Source: Spirochaetes bacterium RBG_16_49_21 (GTDB lineage: Bacteria; Spirochaetota; UBA4802; UBA5550). Taken from it: 64,000 bases of DNA. A program made the translations under genes and the position numbers. Below, piece after piece: positions 51,801 to 59,494 of this stretch. The notes under the pieces were generated by a model. That model did no database searches and was not told the DNA's origin. It worked only from the letters and a program-made list of their open reading frames with translations. Position 1 is the first letter of the stretch. Each line of letters opens with the position of its first letter. The stretch covers positions 55,755 through 119,754 of the forward strand of contig MIBJ01000068.1 of the NCBI GenBank assembly GCA_001829495.1, in the 5' to 3' direction.

Positions 51801-52014
51801 CTTCGTGCTGGGATTCGGGCACTGGGCCACCGGCGCCGCCGACATGATGATCAACGGCGAAAAAATAGCCGGCGATCCCCAGAGGGGGACCGGGATCCAC
51901 GCCAACGCGGCGATGTGGACCGACCCGACGCTGCGCAACAACACCTGCCTCATCGACCCGGTCGGCGGGAGCGTGTCGTTTTACGACACCAAGGTAAGGC
52001 TGATTAAGGTGTAA
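48856..52014 (+). CDS. Molybdopterin oxidoreductase catalytic subunit (TtrA/SrdA-like)
   Basis: 1052-residue Tat-exported enzyme. Twin-Arg RRSFVKG (8-14), then a possible lipobox GIPGC. [4Fe-4S] ligands C63, C66, C70 and a later CPKGQ. The likely Mo ligand is C277 in TTVCQGS. Its length and the B-C-A order fit tetrathionate or selenate reductases of the TtrA/SrdA type rather than ArrA. The C-terminal domain includes NRIDAERLGLDGDDIVKV and GFGHWATGAAD. The electron acceptor needs testing. It is followed by TorD, TauE and MobB genes that serve such enzymes. Confidence 0.86.
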   Translation: MKNKKLTRRSFVKGATGTLLGGGIAALAGIPGCGGGDNAVLKSSRPDSPSVLNNPENIIYTACLNCNTGCGIKVKIQNNVGVKIDGNPYNPFNLVPNIPMSSSLDEAAAIDAPLCPKGQAGVQTVYDPYRIMKVLKRDGSRGHNRWKSIPFARAVKEIVEGGRLFAHVEGEENRTVEGLRSIMAFRDEGASKEMAGDIQKYWDEKDAARKTQFLDAFRRKYARHLGAFIDPNHPDLGPKNNQLVIAWGRLKGGRSDFIKRFGAGFGTTNLHGHTTVCQGSLYFTCKAISEQYVDGKFKDGQKFYWQTDLEHARYVLFVGANLFEANYGPTNRAARLTANLADGSTKISVADPRFSKLASKAHKWLPVKPGEDAALAMAVIRWIIDNRRYDERFLRCANKAAAKASGEKSWSNATWLVEIKDGKPGKMVRGEGNTLCVSQNGGLVFFDPNSEAVPVYGDLFVDRRIEHGGKTVAVKSSLQLLKESAGKNAFRKWCEIAGIEPRDIEEVARELTSYGKRASVDIHRGPAQHTNGFYNVLSWMSVNMLLGNFDWKGGMIAASAYGYDGKKGGPFDLTKVKGKIEAFGVSSIRHGIAYEKTSLFQGYPAKRNWYPLSSDVYEEIVPSIGDAYPYPVKALILYMGTPAYSLPAGHTNIEVLADVKRLPLFIANDITIGTSSMYADYIFPDLSYLERWEFQGSHPNMPDKVQPVRQPSIAPIPETVRVYGGSMPISLEAMLMAFAEALGLKAFGADALGNGLHLKRPEDLYLRGVANVAVGDAPGKEVPDADEREIKLFVRSRRHLPPSVFDAGKWEAVCGPHWKKAVYVLNRGGRFEDHAKVYDGDQVKHAYGKLLNLYQEKTAGNKYSGSGKSYPGIATYLPQLNYKGETLDALSKGYDLHLITNRTVTQTKSRTTANYWLKPFMPENGIIINRIDAERLGLDGDDIVKVVSATNPAGEWDLKNGTKKTMKGRVVITEDIRPGVISFVLGFGHWATGAADMMINGEKIAGDPQRGTGIHANAAMWTDPTLRNNTCLIDPVGGSVSFYDTKVRLIKV

Positions 52015-52062
52015 AAAAATGGAACGGAAAAGGCCGATAAAGGCGAATCGGAAGCGGCGGCG

Positions 52063-52674
52063 ATGAACAATGCCAGGCGGAACCGATACCGGGAAACGAT
52101 CTACCGGAGGCTCTCGGAAAGCTATTATCCGCCCGACGCGGCGATAATGGAGAAGGTGGGCGATATGAACGATTGTGTCTGCGAAATCTACCCCGAGCTC
52201 GTGAGGTACCTGCCGAACGGCTCTGAAGGACTCGCCGAGCTTCAGAGCGATTACAACAGGCTTTTCGTCGGCCCCGTACGGCCCCTGGCGCCTCCTTACG
52301 GATCAATCTATCGTGAAAGCCCGGGAAGGGTGATGAGAAATTCGTCCTACGAGGTGCTTGATCTCTGCGGGAAGGCGGGGTTTTCCGCGGATGATGTTCT
52401 GATTCCCGACCATATCGCTTTCCTGCTTGAGTTTGCGGAGTACCTGCTTCGGCGCGGGAATTCATGCCTCGAAAGCGGCGACGCGCGGGACGCCGCGCGA
52501 TTCGCGGATATTTTCATGGAATTGGTAACCGCGCATCTCGCACGGTGGGCGCGTGACTTTTCGCAGCGCGTCTCCGAGCGGTCGGACACGGCGTTTTACC
52601 GAGACCTTGCTCTCTTTACAGACCTGTTCATCCACGAGGAAGCAGACTGGCTCGCGAAATCACGGGAGCGATGA
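52063..52674 (+). CDS. TorD/DmsD-family molybdoenzyme chaperone
   Basis: 203-residue helical chaperone that binds the Tat leader of molybdoenzymes and assists cofactor insertion. The motif YNRLFVGPVRPLAPPYGSIY is the core of the TorD family; the later helix ends IPDHIAFLLEFAEYLL. It lies 48 nt after the catalytic gene and could serve one or both operons. A start slightly upstream is not excluded. Confidence 0.88.
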   Translation: MNNARRNRYRETIYRRLSESYYPPDAAIMEKVGDMNDCVCEIYPELVRYLPNGSEGLAELQSDYNRLFVGPVRPLAPPYGSIYRESPGRVMRNSSYEVLDLCGKAGFSADDVLIPDHIAFLLEFAEYLLRRGNSCLESGDARDAARFADIFMELVTAHLARWARDFSQRVSERSDTAFYRDLALFTDLFIHEEADWLAKSRER

Positions 52675-52702
52675 CGCGGATTATTGGAATGAGGTGATGA
52701 TC

Positions 52703-53506
52703 ATGGGTGATACGATATTCCTGATGCTGACGTTCTTCATTATTTCCCTGGTATATTCCTCCATAGGGTTCGGGGGCGGTTCCAGCTACCTCGCGGTGAT
52801 GGCCCTCTGCGCAGTCCCCCTGTATCTCATGCCCCGGTTCGCACTGGCATGCAACATCATCGTGGTGCTGGGGGGATGCTGGGTCTATTACCGGTCGAAG
52901 CACCTCGATATTAAAAGGGCCCTGCCGTTCATCCTGGGGAGCATTCCCCTGTCCTTCATCGGCGGGATGATACCGGTCAATAGAACCGTTTTCCTGACGC
53001 TGCTCGCCATCACCCTGATCGCCGCTTCGCTCAACATGATTTTTTTCAGCAGTTCGGGCAGGAAGAAGCTGAAGGAGGATTTTTTCAAAAGACGCACCGG
53101 AGCCGATGCCGCCGGTCCGCGGATCACCGGCTGGTACCGGTGTTCGATGGATCTCGGGATCGGGGGCTGCCTCGGCTTCGTCTCGGGACTCGTCGGAATC
53201 GGCGGCGGGATTTTCCTCGCTCCCCTGCTTCACGCGGTGCGCTGGGGCTACGCGAAACAGATAGCCGCGACGGCGAGCCTGTTCATCCTGCTCAATTCGA
53301 TCGCGGGCCTTGCGGGCCAGCTGTCGAAAGGGGGCGTCGATGCGGCGCACTTGGGGGTGGTGCCGCTGGCCCTCGCGGTCCTCGCGGGAGGACAGGTCGG
53401 CTCGAGGCTCGGGGCCTTCAGGCTGTCTGAGCTCTTCGTGAAAAACGCCACCGCGGGAATGGTGATGTTTGCAGGGCTCCGAATTATGTTCAAGGTATAC
53501 CTGTAA
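52703..53506 (+). CDS. TauE/SafE-family anion permease
   Basis: 267 residues from ATG 52703 (GAGGTG). About eight helices with the tandem GFGGGSSYLAVMAL and GLVGIGGGIFLAPLL glycine motifs of the TauE/SafE family, which move sulfite, sulfonates or other anions. Its place in the molybdoenzyme operon suggests export of the reduced product or uptake of an oxyanion; if the enzyme reduces tetrathionate or thiosulfate, a sulfite or thiosulfate route is plausible. Confidence 0.86.
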   Translation: MGDTIFLMLTFFIISLVYSSIGFGGGSSYLAVMALCAVPLYLMPRFALACNIIVVLGGCWVYYRSKHLDIKRALPFILGSIPLSFIGGMIPVNRTVFLTLLAITLIAASLNMIFFSSSGRKKLKEDFFKRRTGADAAGPRITGWYRCSMDLGIGGCLGFVSGLVGIGGGIFLAPLLHAVRWGYAKQIAATASLFILLNSIAGLAGQLSKGGVDAAHLGVVPLALAVLAGGQVGSRLGAFRLSELFVKNATAGMVMFAGLRIMFKVYL

Positions 53507-53555
53507 CGGGAGACGGGGCGTAAGAACGCTACTTATCAATCGGGAGGCATGCGTC

Positions 53556-54248
53556 ATGACAGACATAGTTATTTCAATCGTGGGCAGGTCGGATACGGGG
53601 AAGACCACGTTGATCGAAAAGCTCGTGGCAGAGCTGACGGGACGGGGTTACCGGGTCGGCACGATCAAGCACGACGCGCACGGGTTCGACATCGACAGGG
53701 AAGGCAAGGACAGCTGGCGTCACAAAAACGCGGGCGCGGCGATGACCATCCTATCATGCCCCACGAAAATTGCCATTATTAAAGATGTCGACCATGACGC
53801 CGAGATAGACCACCTTATGGCGCGCTATGTCGACGACGTCGACATAGTCCTTACGGAAGGGTATAAAAGCTCAAAGAAACCGAAAATCGAGGTGTTCAGG
53901 AAAGCGGCCTGCGACGACCTCCTGTGCTCCGGAGATGAGAATCTTATCGCCATCGCGACGGACGCAAGGCACGACCTGGATGTCCCCCAGTTCGACATCA
54001 ACGACGCGAAAGGACTTGCCGATTTTATCGAAGAAAGATTCCTCGGCGAGAGGAACCGGGAGTTGATCGCCCTTGAGGTCGACGGCGAGCCCGTGAGCAT
54101 GAAGCCCTTCCTGCGCACCATGCTGACCAACTCGATATCGGGCATGATAAGCGCGCTCCGGGGATGCTCGGAGCCGGATACTATAATCATTAAAATCGAA
54201 ACCGGCGCCGGCCGCGCCGCAAGGCCTGCGCCGGCGGGTAAGTTTTAA
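53556..54248 (+). CDS. mobB: Molybdopterin-guanine dinucleotide biosynthesis adaptor MobB
   Basis: 230 residues from ATG 53556 (GGGAGG). P-loop GRSDTGKTT (9-17) and IKHDAHGFDID are typical. The second part (after about residue 160) contains VDGEPVSMKPFLRTMLTNS, an extension found in many MobB proteins. It helps attach GMP to molybdopterin to form the bis-MGD cofactor used by the two catalytic subunits. Its Ala/Gly/Arg-rich tail is unstructured. It is likely co-transcribed with the operon. Confidence 0.9.
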   Translation: MTDIVISIVGRSDTGKTTLIEKLVAELTGRGYRVGTIKHDAHGFDIDREGKDSWRHKNAGAAMTILSCPTKIAIIKDVDHDAEIDHLMARYVDDVDIVLTEGYKSSKKPKIEVFRKAACDDLLCSGDENLIAIATDARHDLDVPQFDINDAKGLADFIEERFLGERNRELIALEVDGEPVSMKPFLRTMLTNSISGMISALRGCSEPDTIIIKIETGAGRAARPAPAGKF

Positions 54249-54276
54249 TTTCAACTAAATTTATTGGGAGGTTTTT

Positions 54277-55644
54277 ATGTTCAAGAGGATATTTTTATCC
54301 GCTCTCGCTTTCACTATCCTGGCCGGTACGTCGGTTATGGCGCAGGAGAAGGGAAAAGAGGGCGAATACAAGGATGACAAAAAAATCGAGGAGGCGATAA
54401 AAGATATCTATCGCCGGCTGGACATCGGCGTGAGGATTTACATGGACTGGTTTGGTCACTGGGGCCACAACAGCAACAGTTTCGATCGCATTGCCAATTA
54501 TGAGAATAGCGCATCGGAAACCAAGACCAAGAACAACAATGAATTCAGGATCAACCGGGCGTACCTGGACATAAAGTATAAAATCAGCGACATCTTCTAC
54601 GCCCGGTTGACGAGCGACGTTGACGGCACGGTCACGCCAGCGGCAGGATCGGGACAAAACCCGGCGTTCCACATATACCTTAAATATGCCTATGTTGAGG
54701 CCAAAAAGGATCTGGGGCCGGTTTCGCTTTCCCTGTCCGGCGGCCAGATCGAGACCCCCCTCATAGGCTGGTTCGACAATCTCTCCGATTTGCGGTGGGT
54801 CACCCAGAACTATATCGACAATTCAAAAGCCGTTTTGAACAATAAAAGTATCGACACTTCGGCTGACCTGGGCGTTAAGGCATCCATTGGGCTATTCAAG
54901 TATATCACCCTGACCGGATCCTTCACCAACGGTACCGGGTATAAGGCCAATGAGAACAATTCATACAAGGGAGTGACCTACCTGGTAACCATAATGCCGG
55001 TCAAGGGCGTGTATCTGAGCGGGTTCGGCAGAAACAATCTTGACACCAAATACGATTACACGGGCAAAAAAGCCAAAACCGAATTCTACGGCTACGGGGT
55101 GGCATATAAAAGCGACGTGATCAAAGTCGGGTTCTTCCATGCCTTCCCCAATGAGACGACCGTCGGTTTATCTTTTGCTTCTTCAGGGTCATTGTTCGGC
55201 AATGTGTTCAGCGGACAGAGTATCAATCTGTATCCGGTGCAGAAAAGAGGGTACCAGCTCCTTGACTCATGGCTCCATTTCAATCTCGGCGGTATAGTGC
55301 CCACCGCACCGCTACTATTAGCGGGAAGATTCGTGTACGGTTTTCAGTACCGAACGTACCAGAAGAACCTGAGCGACACCGAGCTCGGCAAAGAGAGAAG
55401 AACGCTGCTGTACCTCGTTGGCATCGGCTGGCAGTTTAACAAAAATGTCAGAATTCTCCTCGCCGGCGAGATCCAGAGATACATCGTCAAGAAAAACAGA
55501 TTTCTGAGTTACGCACAGGGGAATAACGGCACCGAATTCTTCAATGGAGGGGCCATTGATCCGGCACTGGCGAACGTGTTTGTCGGATCCCACAATCCAA
55601 ACGATGCCAGGAGGGTGTACGTGAAAGCCGAGGTGACTTTCTAG
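54277..55644 (+). CDS. Outer-membrane beta-barrel porin
   Basis: 455 residues with a signal peptide (about 1-22, ending SVMAQ). A short charged segment follows, then many alternating amphipathic strands (for example RINRAYLDIKYKI, YAYVEAKKDLGPVSLSLSGG). The protein ends VYVKAEVTF with the C-terminal Phe that barrel assembly needs. It resembles phosphate- or oxyanion-selective porins and could admit the acceptor used by the molybdoenzymes. GGGAGG lies before the ATG. It shows that the cell has an outer membrane. Confidence 0.85.
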   Translation: MFKRIFLSALAFTILAGTSVMAQEKGKEGEYKDDKKIEEAIKDIYRRLDIGVRIYMDWFGHWGHNSNSFDRIANYENSASETKTKNNNEFRINRAYLDIKYKISDIFYARLTSDVDGTVTPAAGSGQNPAFHIYLKYAYVEAKKDLGPVSLSLSGGQIETPLIGWFDNLSDLRWVTQNYIDNSKAVLNNKSIDTSADLGVKASIGLFKYITLTGSFTNGTGYKANENNSYKGVTYLVTIMPVKGVYLSGFGRNNLDTKYDYTGKKAKTEFYGYGVAYKSDVIKVGFFHAFPNETTVGLSFASSGSLFGNVFSGQSINLYPVQKRGYQLLDSWLHFNLGGIVPTAPLLLAGRFVYGFQYRTYQKNLSDTELGKERRTLLYLVGIGWQFNKNVRILLAGEIQRYIVKKNRFLSYAQGNNGTEFFNGGAIDPALANVFVGSHNPNDARRVYVKAEVTF

Positions 55645-55671
55645 AAAAACAAAGATTCCGACAGCATCGCC

Positions 55672-58600
55672 TCAACCGCACCGCGAGAACCCGCACGAGC
55701 GGCACACCGAGCACCCTGACTCGAACTCCAGGGGGCCGTGGCAGTCGGGGCATACCCCGACCATGACCGCGTCGCTCCCCTTGCCGTTGATCTCGGCGGC
55801 GTTCTTGGCAAGCTCCAGATCGCCGCCGTGCTTCTCCGAAAGCCCGCCGATGTAGCGCTCCAGGGCCTTGGCTATGGCGTCGGCGCATGAATAGATGCGC
55901 CCCCCCTTTTCCCAGGCCTGGTTGGGACAGCGCACGCCCTTGATCTGCTTGATGATCTGCTCCTTGTCTATGCCGCTCCGCAGGGCGAGCGATATGAGCC
56001 TGCTCACCGCCTCCGTCTGGCTGGCCGCGCATCCCCCGCCCTTGCCCATTGCGGCGAAGACCTCGAACAGGCCGTTCTCGTCCTCATTTATGGTGACGTA
56101 CAGGGTGCCGCACCCAGTGGCGATCTTCCGGGTGGTGCCCCAGGTGATTTCATTGCGCGGCCGCGGCGACAGGCGCTCGCTCGTCAGAGCCGGTTCCTTT
56201 TTCAAGGCCGTTTTTGCCGCGGGTTTCTGCCTGGTGGCGAGAACCTGATTGTCCCGCGACCGGTCCCGGTATACGGTCACGCCCTTGCATCCGAGCCTGT
56301 ACGCCAGCAGATACGCCTGCTTTACGTCCTCCGGTGCTGCCGAGCTTTTAAAATTGATGGTCTTTGAAACGGCGTTGTCAACGTGCTTCTGAAACGCCGC
56401 CTGGATACGTACGTGCCACTCGGGAGATATATCGTGGGAGCTTACGAATATCCGCTTCACGTCCTCGGGGATTCCGCCCACATCGGCCGCTGATCCGCTT
56501 TCGGCGACCTGCTCCATGATCTCTTTGCTGTAAAAATTTCTCTCCGCCGCAATCTCCTCGAACAGGGGGTTGGCCTCCACCAGAAGCTGATTATCCAGCA
56601 CGTTGCGCACGTACGCCAGCGCATAGAGCGGCTCGATCCCGCTTGAGGAGCCGGCGATGATGCTGATGGTGCCGGTCGGCGCTATGGTCGTGGTCGTGGC
56701 GTTCCGCAGCGGCTTCATCCCCTGTTCTGCGTAGGTGGAATAGGGAAAGTTCGGGAACGGCCCCCGCTCGTCCGCCAGATCCCGGGAGGCGGCCTTTGAT
56801 TCCTCCTGTATTGCGGACATGATTTTCTCCGCCGTGCCGGCAGCCTCCTCTGAATTATAGGGAATGCCGAGGCGTATGAGGGCATCCGCGAATCCCATGA
56901 TGCCGAGCCCTATCTTGCGGTTGGCCAGGGTGTTATCCTGAATCTCGCCGAGCGGGTATTTGTTCAGGTCGATGATATTATCCAGGAAATGGACCGCTTT
57001 CCTGGTCAGCTCCCGCAGCCGGCCGAAGTCAATCGTGTAGCCCGCTTTTCCCTTGCTGACGACCTTATTCAGGTTGATGGAGCCCAGGTTGCATGACTCG
57101 TAGGGAAGCAGGGGCTGCTCGCCGCAGTTGTGCAGGAGAAAGCCCTCCCCGTCGAAAAAATTGACGCCGGGAATCTGCACGTCAAAAACCTCCTCGGTAC
57201 CGGCCGGTATAATTTCCGCTACTTCGGCAAGAAACCGCTCCCTGTTGTGCGATCGTTTGTAGGATGCAAGGAGGCTCGACAATTTGCGCGATTTGTCCGC
57301 ATCGGTAAAGCCTATCCGTTCCGCGAACACCGTCAGATTATCACGTGATATAATCAGCTCATGATGGGCTCTGGTATGGTAAAACTTCATTCCGCCTTTG
57401 CCGTCCGGGAGCGCTGTTTTACCTTCCGGCCGTCTGTTCTGATACAGTACCGACACGATGCCGAGCCGAAGGAGCATAGACTGCACCCTTTTCAGCGAAG
57501 CACAATCGCTCTGCGCAAGACGCACGCTTATGCCCTTTTCCTGCGAGCCCTGCACCGAACCGTCGGTATCGAACAGTCCGCGCAGAAAACCGCAGTAAAA
57601 ATCGGATGAACACGATTCGAGCGCCGGCGTGATCGCCTTATTGCGCGGGGTAATGCCAAGCCGCAGGCATATTTCTCTGAGCGCGGCCAATGACATCCGG
57701 TATTCGCCCCTCCCCTTAACCTCGACAAAGCCCCTGAAGTCGGCCCGGTGAGGCATGCTCCGGGCGCATTCGAGCGCCTCCCGCATCACCGGATCATCGG
57801 TTATGGCTCCGTTTACCGCAAGCCTGCGCGGCCAAACGGAAATCACGGCCTTGTCGCTTTTTATCGTACCGTCGCCGAAGAGGAGACCGACAAGATATCC
57901 CCCGGCGAACCCGTAAGCGCCCGCCCATCCGGGGAAGGCGCGGTGATCATGCAGGCTGATTTTGTCTCCTGCCGCGAGATCCCCGGCCCTTACCCATTCC
58001 GTGCGTACGGACGAGCGGCTGATCGACACGGCCCTGAGCACGGGATGATCGTCGGTAAGCCGTATTTCGTACCCCTCTCGGGTACGCAGACGGTATACCG
58101 GTTTTATGCCCGTGCTGAAAAAGCCTTCCGGCGCGCTGGCATGAGGGACGCCGTGTACGATGGCGGTGAATTGAACCCCGCGCAGCTCGCTCGCTATGCG
58201 CGGGCCATCGGACGTAAGCACCATGGTGTCGCCGGTAACGCACGGATTGGTGCTCTCCATCGTGCCGATAGTTTTAAGGGTGTTGGCCTCATTGATCCGG
58301 TCCAGAAAAATTACTCCCGGCTCCCCGCTCTCCCATGCCTTCTGCACGATGAGATTGAAGACCTCCCCGGCGCTCACCATCTTCACGACCCTGTTGGTAT
58401 TCGGATTTATCAGGGGATATTCCCCGCCCTCCTCAAGGGCTTTCATGAAATCGTCGGTGATGCCGACCGAGATGTTGAAGTTGGTGAGCGCGTCCCGGTT
58501 CTCCTTTGACCGTATGAAATCGAGTATATCGGGATGGTTCACCGCCAGTATCGCCATGTTGGCGCCGCGGCGCGTTCCCCCCTGCTTCACGGTCTCGGTC

Positions 58601-59094
58601 GCCGTATTGAATATCCTCATGAATGATACGGGCCCGCTGGACACCCCGGCCGTCGACCGGACGATATCGTCCCTCGGCCGGAGGCGCGAGAACGAAAAAC
58701 CGGTCCCGCCGCCGCTCTTGTGGATAAGCGCCATCTGCTTCACCGCGTCGAATATCCTGTCCATGGAATCCTCCACCGGAAGCACGAAGCAGGCCGACAG
58801 CTGGCCGAGCGGCCTTCCCGCGTTCATGAGGGTAGGCGTGTTGGGGAGAAATTCGAGGTTTACCATCATATCGTAGAAAACGTCGGCGGTTCTTTCCACC
58901 TCGGATGACGTTTTTCCGTACCGGAGGTCCGCGGACGCGACGAATTTCGCCACGCGCCGGAACAGCTCAGCCGGCGTCTCGATAATTTTGCCCTTGTCGT
59001 CTTTCGCCAGGTAGCGCTTCTCCAGCACGATGAGGCCGTTTTTCGAAATCCGGGCCTCGTTGCGTGATGATATGCGTATATTTTCCCATTCCAT
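55672..59094 (-). CDS. nrdJ: B12-dependent ribonucleotide reductase with intein (NrdJ)
   Basis: 1140-residue precursor of class II ribonucleotide reductase, which makes deoxyribonucleotides using adenosylcobalamin and needs no oxygen. The first 284 residues include LSACFVLPVEDSMDR and KQGGTRRGANMAIL. After splicing, N284-P-C is joined to GEQPLLPYESCNLGSINLNK, giving the standard NPCGEQ active site. The intein is residues 285-656. The C-terminus has GCKGVTVYRDRSRDN and a Cys-rich tail (CPDCHGPL, CSVCRSCG) that probably relays reducing equivalents. The host protein is about 768 residues without the intein. The gene is convergent with the porin. Confidence 0.93.
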   Translation of the reverse strand: MEWENIRISSRNEARISKNGLIVLEKRYLAKDDKGKIIETPAELFRRVAKFVASADLRYGKTSSEVERTADVFYDMMVNLEFLPNTPTLMNAGRPLGQLSACFVLPVEDSMDRIFDAVKQMALIHKSGGGTGFSFSRLRPRDDIVRSTAGVSSGPVSFMRIFNTATETVKQGGTRRGANMAILAVNHPDILDFIRSKENRDALTNFNISVGITDDFMKALEEGGEYPLINPNTNRVVKMVSAGEVFNLIVQKAWESGEPGVIFLDRINEANTLKTIGTMESTNPCVTGDTMVLTSDGPRIASELRGVQFTAIVHGVPHASAPEGFFSTGIKPVYRLRTREGYEIRLTDDHPVLRAVSISRSSVRTEWVRAGDLAAGDKISLHDHRAFPGWAGAYGFAGGYLVGLLFGDGTIKSDKAVISVWPRRLAVNGAITDDPVMREALECARSMPHRADFRGFVEVKGRGEYRMSLAALREICLRLGITPRNKAITPALESCSSDFYCGFLRGLFDTDGSVQGSQEKGISVRLAQSDCASLKRVQSMLLRLGIVSVLYQNRRPEGKTALPDGKGGMKFYHTRAHHELIISRDNLTVFAERIGFTDADKSRKLSSLLASYKRSHNRERFLAEVAEIIPAGTEEVFDVQIPGVNFFDGEGFLLHNCGEQPLLPYESCNLGSINLNKVVSKGKAGYTIDFGRLRELTRKAVHFLDNIIDLNKYPLGEIQDNTLANRKIGLGIMGFADALIRLGIPYNSEEAAGTAEKIMSAIQEESKAASRDLADERGPFPNFPYSTYAEQGMKPLRNATTTTIAPTGTISIIAGSSSGIEPLYALAYVRNVLDNQLLVEANPLFEEIAAERNFYSKEIMEQVAESGSAADVGGIPEDVKRIFVSSHDISPEWHVRIQAAFQKHVDNAVSKTINFKSSAAPEDVKQAYLLAYRLGCKGVTVYRDRSRDNQVLATRQKPAAKTALKKEPALTSERLSPRPRNEITWGTTRKIATGCGTLYVTINEDENGLFEVFAAMGKGGGCAASQTEAVSRLISLALRSGIDKEQIIKQIKGVRCPNQAWEKGGRIYSCADAIAKALERYIGGLSEKHGGDLELAKNAAEINGKGSDAVMVGVCPDCHGPLEFESGCSVCRSCGFSRCG
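57127..58242 (-). other. Intein with LAGLIDADG homing endonuclease in NrdJ
   Basis: 372 residues (C285-N656 of the precursor). Block A starts CVTGDTMVL; block B has TDDH (residues 347-350); endonuclease motifs are YLVGLLFGDGTI and FLRGLFDTDGSV with catalytic Asp residues kept; block F/G is VFDVQIPGVNFFDGEGFLLHN followed by C657 of the extein. All splice residues (Cys1, His in block B, penultimate His, final Asn, +1 Cys) are present, so splicing should be active. The insertion is immediately before the catalytic cysteine of NrdJ. Confidence 0.93.
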
Positions 59095-59494
59095 ATCCGC
59101 TAACTCTTATTAATAATAATTAGAAAAATCGGCGTCGTCTAAAAAACAAATCAGTTTGTCCCACAAGAGCAGAGACAGGGGGTACATTAGCATATAGTCA
59201 ATTATAATTTATAATTATTAAAATTAGTATTGATTTTTTATTATTTATTTTAATCACTATACCCTATAGTGATTAAACAGGAAATATAAAAAAATTTTAG
59301 GGGATATTTCATCAGGTGACAGAATTCCTCCCCAAACACCATTGGTGTCATTAATACACCGGTAAATTTCGCTTTGCTGATTTCATAAATTGACCGGGTA
59401 AGCGGCCCATCTATGATGCGACGTCATGCCTCCGATCGCGATCGCACAGAAGGGAACCACCGATCCCGAATCTCGACAGAAAAGGATCATGACT
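59095..59494. other. Intergenic region between divergent nrdJ and exporter genes
   Basis: 400 nt. The part 59190-59300 is very AT-rich and includes the palindrome at 59249-59277. No canonical NrdR box (ACACWATATWTTGTGT) or cobalamin riboswitch was recognised near nrdJ. No gene is supported; a short run of codons upstream of 59495 in frame with the exporter lacks a ribosome site. Confidence 0.5.
59249..59277. promoter_or_regulatory. 29-bp palindrome in the nrdJ/exporter intergenic region
   Basis: TTTAATCACTATA and TATAGTGATTAAA (13-bp perfect arms) flank CCC. It lies 155 nt from nrdJ and 218 nt from the exporter start and could be an operator for either. AT content raises the chance of coincidence, but perfect 13-bp arms are long. 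Confidence 0.45.

Noticed and set aside
49918..51900. Several long minus-strand open frames inside the 1052-residue reductase gene
   Set aside because: High-GC antisense artefacts; the plus-strand frame has all molybdoenzyme motifs.
59095..59250. Cobalamin riboswitch or NrdR box before nrdJ
   Set aside because: No B12-box-like conserved segments and no ACACWATATWTTGTGT motif were found.
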